Below, in pieces: positions 58,401-64,000 of a stretch of DNA of 64,000 nt (positions are counted from its first letter, which is position 1; each line of letters begins with the position of its first letter). Origin of the DNA: Quillaja saponaria (lineage: Eukaryota > Streptophyta > Magnoliopsida > Fabales > Quillajaceae). The stretch is taken from positions 6,944,001 to 7,008,000 of the forward strand of contig CM055609.1 of assembly GCA_029379385.1 (NCBI GenBank). Direction: 5' to 3'. The notes under the pieces were generated by a model. It ran no database searches. It was not told where the DNA came from and saw only the letters and a program-made list of their open reading frames with translations. Both the position numbers and the translations under genes were made by a program.

Positions 58401-61400
58401 AGGTCAATGAATTGTATGAAAATCCCAGTAATCATTTACTCGATTCAATACTGGTTATATATGTTATGAATTTTCTCATATTTGTTAAGAATGCGAGAAT
58501 GTCATGCTAAAAAATATATATAATTATTTACAATTATAAAATAATTTTTTTAACATAATCAACGAACATGAGATTGTCATATCCCATATATATATATATA
58601 TAAGTAGTCTCTTTCTATAGAATCCGAAAGATGTTGTGCTTTTCTTTTATTTATTTTGATGAGTTAGGTAGAAAATACCATTTGTTATGGCAAGCTATCT
58701 TTGAGTAAGGAGAAAGGAAAATTCAAGTTATTCAGACTGCAGCAGAGTATGAAAATATCTTAGCTTTGAAGAGAAAAGTACATGTTAAATTATACTGTGT
58801 TCATCTACTTAAGAGTCCCATCACTATGAAAAAACAAAGGAAACTTCGTTAAATAGTAATAAAGTCAATTTGTTTGAAAGGAGTACAAGGATTTCTTGCT
58901 TGGCAACGCAAATATATAAAAACAAGCTTCTTTGTTGCACAATCGTTCCATCAATTAAGGAACAAATATTAGTAAATTTTTTTAAAAAATATTATTTTAT
59001 TTAGATGGTTTTAAGAATCAAATTGAACCTTAAAAAAGTCAACAATTCCAAAATGTAAACCCAAATTAATGTTAAAGAATGAATTGCCATTTCTTAAGCA
59101 TGAGATCAAATAAAATATCACAGATTTTGTATTTAGGTTGAGGTAGAGACAAAATTTCAGATCTTAGAATCTGCAAGTTGTCTACCTTGATGTGATATAG
59201 TTAAGGTGCTAAATAGACATTGAATTGATGTTAATTTTGATATTCTTCTAATATTATAAAAATACACAAATAACTAAATTATCTGGCTTATTAATTATAA
59301 ATTTTTGCTTGTCCATCAAATAATAACTTATCATGATTTTAGAGCAACGTATTTTAAATTTATAACCATCATTTAGTTTTTACATTCTTAATTAAAATTA
59401 TAACATTCACCAATTTCGCCGACTCTCTTATAAAAAAAATATTTAGTTCTAGGATTAATTTAAATTGACATTAATTTTTACTAACCCTCTCAGTCTTTTG
59501 GCCCATTACACATTTGAATTTGACTAAACCTTATAAGGCCAGAAAGATGAAGAATTGAAGATGTAGCCGACCATGCAAAATTTCAGCAGTTGGGTGCTAT
59601 GTTTATCATCAGTTCTCATGGACCACCGAATCACAGATTATAACATTTCAACCAACAAAAATGTCAATAATCACAAATTTGTTTCTAATCACCCCTAAAC
59701 TTTCCATTTCCTAATCACAACATTACAAAAAACTTCTTTCAGTTTTCTGATATTTCTGTCTACTTCTTCCATTTTGGGCTCCCAAATAGCAAAAATGCTT
59801 CACTCTTTACAACTTAAACTGCAAGAAAATGATGTTTTGCTGAGTGATCATGCAGAACTATTGGACTGGCAAAACCCAGAGGCTGATATGGTTATGATTA
59901 GCTTAAAAATTTGAATGGGATGGCATACCTAAACTTTGATTACACTGCCATAACTATTTACTACACAGTGTTAATAGGGTTGGGGCACTAGACTACCCTG
60001 TTTTTAAATTGCTATACATAGGTAGCATTTAGAGTAGACATCTTACCAAACCAAACCAATCCTCAAGTTATTAGGACTTCGAATAAGACTTGAAGGATAA
60101 GATTTGTGTCAATTACTTGTTATTTCAACTATAGAGGCACCCAATTAAAAAACGACAACAGCTTCGAGAATATATATTTTATTTCATTTATTTATTTTTT
60201 ATTTTAAATTCTATAATGTAAATTACTTGTATCTCTTCTACAAAAGAAAGAAAGAAATATATATAAAATACAACAACAACCATTGCTTGAGAATATTTAA
60301 ATGTTTGACAATGTCAAAGGCTATTTACCTTGCCTAGTAGATAAGAGATTATTTATGTCAAAGAATCAAGTATTTTTGTTTTAATATCAAATATATGACA
60401 GCATATGAAAAGACTAAATAAGAAGAAAATTCTTCGTTGTTATTGTCAAGAAATCATAACTTTTGTCACTGATTAGTACATATATATTTGTTAATTGAAG
60501 TCCAATCTTTTTCACTTTTTTTTTTATAGACATATATCATGAATGGAGAAAATCCATTTGCAAAATGGAATATTTGGGTAAAACATTCTCAGGCTCTTAG
60601 CAGAGCAACCTTGCAATGTATTTCCTTAGCACATGATGATTTTCACAAAGGACCTAAACCCCTTATGTCTATTTATAAGATAGTTTCATAATTATGAATG
60701 CTAATGGAAGATAGATGTGGACTATGAACCTCAATTCAAAACTGGCAAGGATGAGTTCCACAAAGTAAATGATTTCCTTGAATTATGACTTCTCTTTTTT
60801 TCCACCTATTATACTTTTTATTTATTTGTAGCTCGAATTGGCATCCTAAAGGGACGAGATTAAACTAATTACTTACATATATGTTTCGACTAATTTAATT
60901 CTTTATTCCAATCAAAAATAAATTTATGCAAAACTCAAAGATAAGTTATTTACATCAAAAGTAAAAAATTTATTAAGGCTTTTTTGGTTCAAGACATCCC
61001 CGGAAGACCAGATTATTAAGAAATTGATGCTTGTCACCAACGCCAGACCCCAGCCCCTATTCCAAGTCCGCTCCATACCCATCTTTTAAATACATGTTAC
61101 AAGATGAATAAGAAACTTGTGTTTGACAAAAAAATAATAATACAAGAATAAGGCTAATTGCGACACTAGTAAAGATTAAAGAATGATCTAAAGCAGTGAA
61201 TCTATATTGAAGAGAGAAAAGTATGATGCAACAGGTGTGACCTATACAAGTGATGGTGAATATATTTAATGAAAAAAAGAACAAAAACGAGGGGTCAAGG
61301 AGAAAGAAGCTTGTCATTGAATCAATGTAAACAAAGAGAGGAATCATAAGAGAAGAGGGAACTTTATATTAAGATTACAACATTCACCAGAATACTTAGA

Positions 61401-62748
61401 ACACTGACATGATTCATTTTCAGGATAATCTTGGACTTGAATCCTTTTTGCATGACTTGCCCTTAGCCATCTGCAAGACTTGATTGGGGATCCACTATGA
61501 CATGTATATGAATCAGGCAGGTCCAGATATAGAAATCCCTGCAGATTGTTTTTATTCTATTGCCACCTGCTTGATTATTCCATTCAATTCATCAATATCA
61601 AACTCGCAGGGTTTGATCCACAAAAGTTCACTCTTCATAAGAAAATTCCACTCCATTGATTGAATCCTGCATCCATTGCTTTTCTTTTTCTTCTCCAATT
61701 CTATTGTCTTCTTATCATTCACTTGTAGCAACTTCAATCCAATTAGAAGGAAGAGTCATCCTGTACTGAGCCGCTTCAACTGATACCATGGCATCTCATC
61801 CGTCAGCTGCCAAAGCTCTTGAGATCCTCAATGTGAACACGTCCACCAGTATAGCCTCCCCCCAATTCATTGCCCGATGATAATATATACTTCCAGATTA
61901 AGTCGTGTTTTATCCAGCGCCCAGATTTTGTCATGCATACAGGCCTGAGTGGCAATGCAAGTTTGGTTTGCCTGCATCAGCAATGGAGACTTGCAATTTT
62001 TCCATTCTGGGGTCTGGCTGATCCAGAAAAAGGATGTAAAGTCTTGCTTCTTTTGTTGTATGTGAAGTACGTTTTGATTTGGGTACTCTCTCTGGCCTTC
62101 GAAGTTATACCTGAGTTTGCTGTACCATGAAATTAAACAAAGTGTTGAACATTGAATTTCAAGTGCTGAGGAACCCCATCTTTCTTATTCCACCTTCCAT
62201 GTTATAACTGTATGAATGCCAATGCATGCTGGTGTATGTTTCTATCTTCCATGTTATAATTGCAGGAATGCCAATGCTGGTGTCTGTATGCAGATAACTT
62301 GCCCTCCTGAAAACTTCTGAAGCTTTACGACAACAAGAAACAAACAAAAAAAATTAGTAAAAGGAGAATCCTTAGATAAGATAGAACTGTGATGGGGAGA
62401 ATTCTGACACAGGATTAGAATTAGTTTTGATAGCTGATAAAAAAAAATGTTATGAATAGAGATCCAAAATATTGATATGAAGGATTCTTTCACTTGTTAC
62501 TGATGTTGTTATAAAAAGATACGCCATCAGAAAAGCTACTGCAATTACAATACATAATATGCACTTCCAGGCAGCAACCAGAAGCAAACGATAACAATCT
62601 TTTTCTGGAAGTTGAAAACTTTAAGCAAGAATAACCAATGGATGTTGCATGACACTGAGTAATTAATATGCCAATGCATATATCAATTCAACAGTGTGAG
62701 AAAGAGTACCAAGATCTTGGGCTTCAAAGTAAGAATATGGATGGCTTT
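55441..62748. other. Long intergenic region between the ARM gene and the AFB gene
   Basis: About 7.3 kb. The first few hundred bases upstream of 55440 hold the ARM promoter and leader. The middle (55.9-61.3 kb) is AT-rich, with a TA run at 58589-58602, no coding support and scattered low-complexity tracts. A GC-richer part at about 61400-62160 shows broken, unidentified coding-like frames on the minus strand. The last 600 bp include the AFB 3' flank. Confidence 0.5.
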
Positions 62749-64000
62749 TCAGAGAGTGAGAACAAATGGTGGGGCATCCCTTCTAGGCCCAGCAACGGTA
62801 CGATAAACATAAACTTTATCAGCCTGACTGTCATCACTCCCTTCTTCCTTCATAACCTCGACATTCAACCTGGGCATTTCTTTTGCCAATAACCTACAGC
62901 CATTCATGGTTAAATTGCAGGCTGACATCCAGAGTGACCTCATTGACTCATATTTCTCTAAACCAGATAGGAGTGCTGCATTTCCAAATAGGCAGTCTCT
63001 TATCTCAAGTTTCCTCAGCTTTGGACAACCTCCAAGCACACACTGCATACCCCAATCACTGCTTCTAGCAAAAGCCACTGAAAGGGTTTCCAAGTTCTTG
63101 GCATAATTCCCTATATACTCAAATGTTAGGTCAGTCAATAAACCTGAAACTGAAAGTCTTTGGAGTTTAGTGCAAGTCTTAACGACTGCTCCAAAAGCCT
63201 CATCCATAGGTTCATTGGTCAGATGATCTGGCTGGCCAGGGTTCATTATGCAGAGTCGGAAGTGGGTGAAGCCAGGGCAGTTCTGCACAACAATAGCTAC
63301 AGCAGCATTAGTCATCTGACGGCAAAAATAGAGCACATATTGGAGTCTTCGGCATCCATAAGACACGGCAACAAAGCCTGACTCAGTCACCCCGTGGATT
63401 ATATCCTCATCAAAGGGATCTGATGGAAAAACACGGAGCTCCTCAAGCAAAGGACAACAGGATCCGACAGCCTCCAGTCCCTTGTCTTCCACTGTGTCCA
63501 AGACCTGTATATATGAGGTAATGAAATTAACATCAACACTGGCACATACATTGTATTGATCACAAATATATACTGTAATGATGCTGTGTAGCCTTAACAA
63601 GTGAACATTCCAATATTATTGAAAGAAGATAAAGAACTTCCTTACCCAGAGGCGCCGAAGACATGGGCAATGAGCAAGAAGCTTAGCAAGTTCGTCACCT
63701 TCAAGGGTAGCATCACTCAAATTCAAGAAAGTCAAATTTGTGCAAGCAGGGTACAGAACTGGGAGATATTGCGGTGGAGCTACCCATAAACCAGAAAGGG
63801 TATGAAGACTTTTGCAGTTGCTGAATGCTCTTTCAAGCTCTGAGTACTGGTCGGTTGTGAGCTCCTGAGAGAATGAACCGCTGCCAAGCTCAGTTAATTG
63901 TGGAACACGAATAAGCAACCTCTGTAATTGTTCCAAGGTTATATTCTTATTAACTTTCAAACCCTTTAATGATTTGCACCGGCTAACAAGTCTCTCAAGA
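62749..64000 (-). CDS. TIR1/AFB auxin-receptor F-box protein, 3' part (truncated by window edge)
   Basis: Two exons on the minus strand: 64000-63646 (5' end outside the window) and 63504-62749, joined in phase 0 at CLRRLW|VLDTVEDKGL. Together they give about 369 C-terminal residues. Leucine-rich repeats of the TIR1/AFB family are clear: LTELGSGSF, NLTFLNLSDA, ELRVFPSDPF, YFCRQMTNAA, HFRLCIMNPG, LQRLSVSGLLTD, YAKNLETLSVAF, LRKLEIRDC and MRSLWMSAC, with the end VYVYRTVAGPRRDAPPFVLTL. These nuclear SCF subunits bind auxin and Aux/IAA repressors for ubiquitination. The F-box lies beyond the right edge. The end resembles AFB2/AFB3 and the AFB6 lineage more than TIR1 (PGFV-type) or AFB4/5. Where the family usually has SVAFAG, this copy has SVAFAR. 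Confidence 0.92.

Noticed and set aside
1..64000. CRISPR arrays, rRNA genes, organellar inserts, viral genes
   Set aside because: None was seen. The regular repeats present are microsatellites or diverged tandem duplications, and the DNA is clearly plant nuclear.

Overview
The window is nuclear DNA of a dicot plant. Coding exons are interrupted by AT-rich introns with GT/AG borders. R2R3-MYB, STP, TIR1/AFB, VAP4 and DUF3774 proteins are present, and the intergenic DNA is very AT-rich, with microsatellites, SINE-like pieces and inverted-repeat elements. No bacterial, organellar or viral gene was seen. The species cannot be named from the sequence alone. Exon models were built by hand from splice sites and reading frame, and the total length of every multi-exon gene is a multiple of three.

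Layout. 691-5514 (-): four-exon ABC1/ADCK-type mitochondrial atypical kinase, with a probable spliced leader reaching about 6.85 kb. 12379-13798 (-): three-exon R2R3-MYB of subgroup 11 (MYB41/74/102 type). 18810-24237 (-): nine-exon PAP/bisphosphate phosphatase of the mitochondrial HAL2-like type. 25760-26014 (+): DUF3774 wound-responsive small protein. 26247-26613 (-): RNase H-like domain relic. 29947-33473 (+): seven-exon VAP4-type MSP-domain protein. 34237-34488 (+): a second, divergent DUF3774 gene, followed by a tRNA-derived SINE-like sequence. 35707-37958 (-): STP sugar-transporter pseudogene. 43268-45758 (-): its intact four-exon paralogue. 52245-52592 (+): small secreted-like protein with a C-x3-C / C-x3-C hairpin signature. 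53701-55440 (-): single-exon armadillo-repeat protein. 62749 to the right edge (-): 3' part of a TIR1/AFB auxin-receptor F-box gene.

The genes do not form an operon or an obvious pathway. The most interesting context is the order VAP4, DUF3774, PAP phosphatase, MYB. From memory this resembles a short stretch of Arabidopsis chromosome 4 and would be conserved microsynteny. The two STP copies are a tandem duplication with one copy decayed. The MYB has ABRE/G-box motifs near its start and a second cluster further upstream, which fits the stress and ABA role known for its subgroup.

The strongest leads are the hairpinin-like peptide at 52.2 kb, the frameshifted C-terminus and alternative acceptor of the PAP phosphatase, the multiply broken STP copy, two large inverted-repeat elements, a dispersed repeat family, and the clade of the auxin receptor. 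No convincing novel multi-gene system was found.
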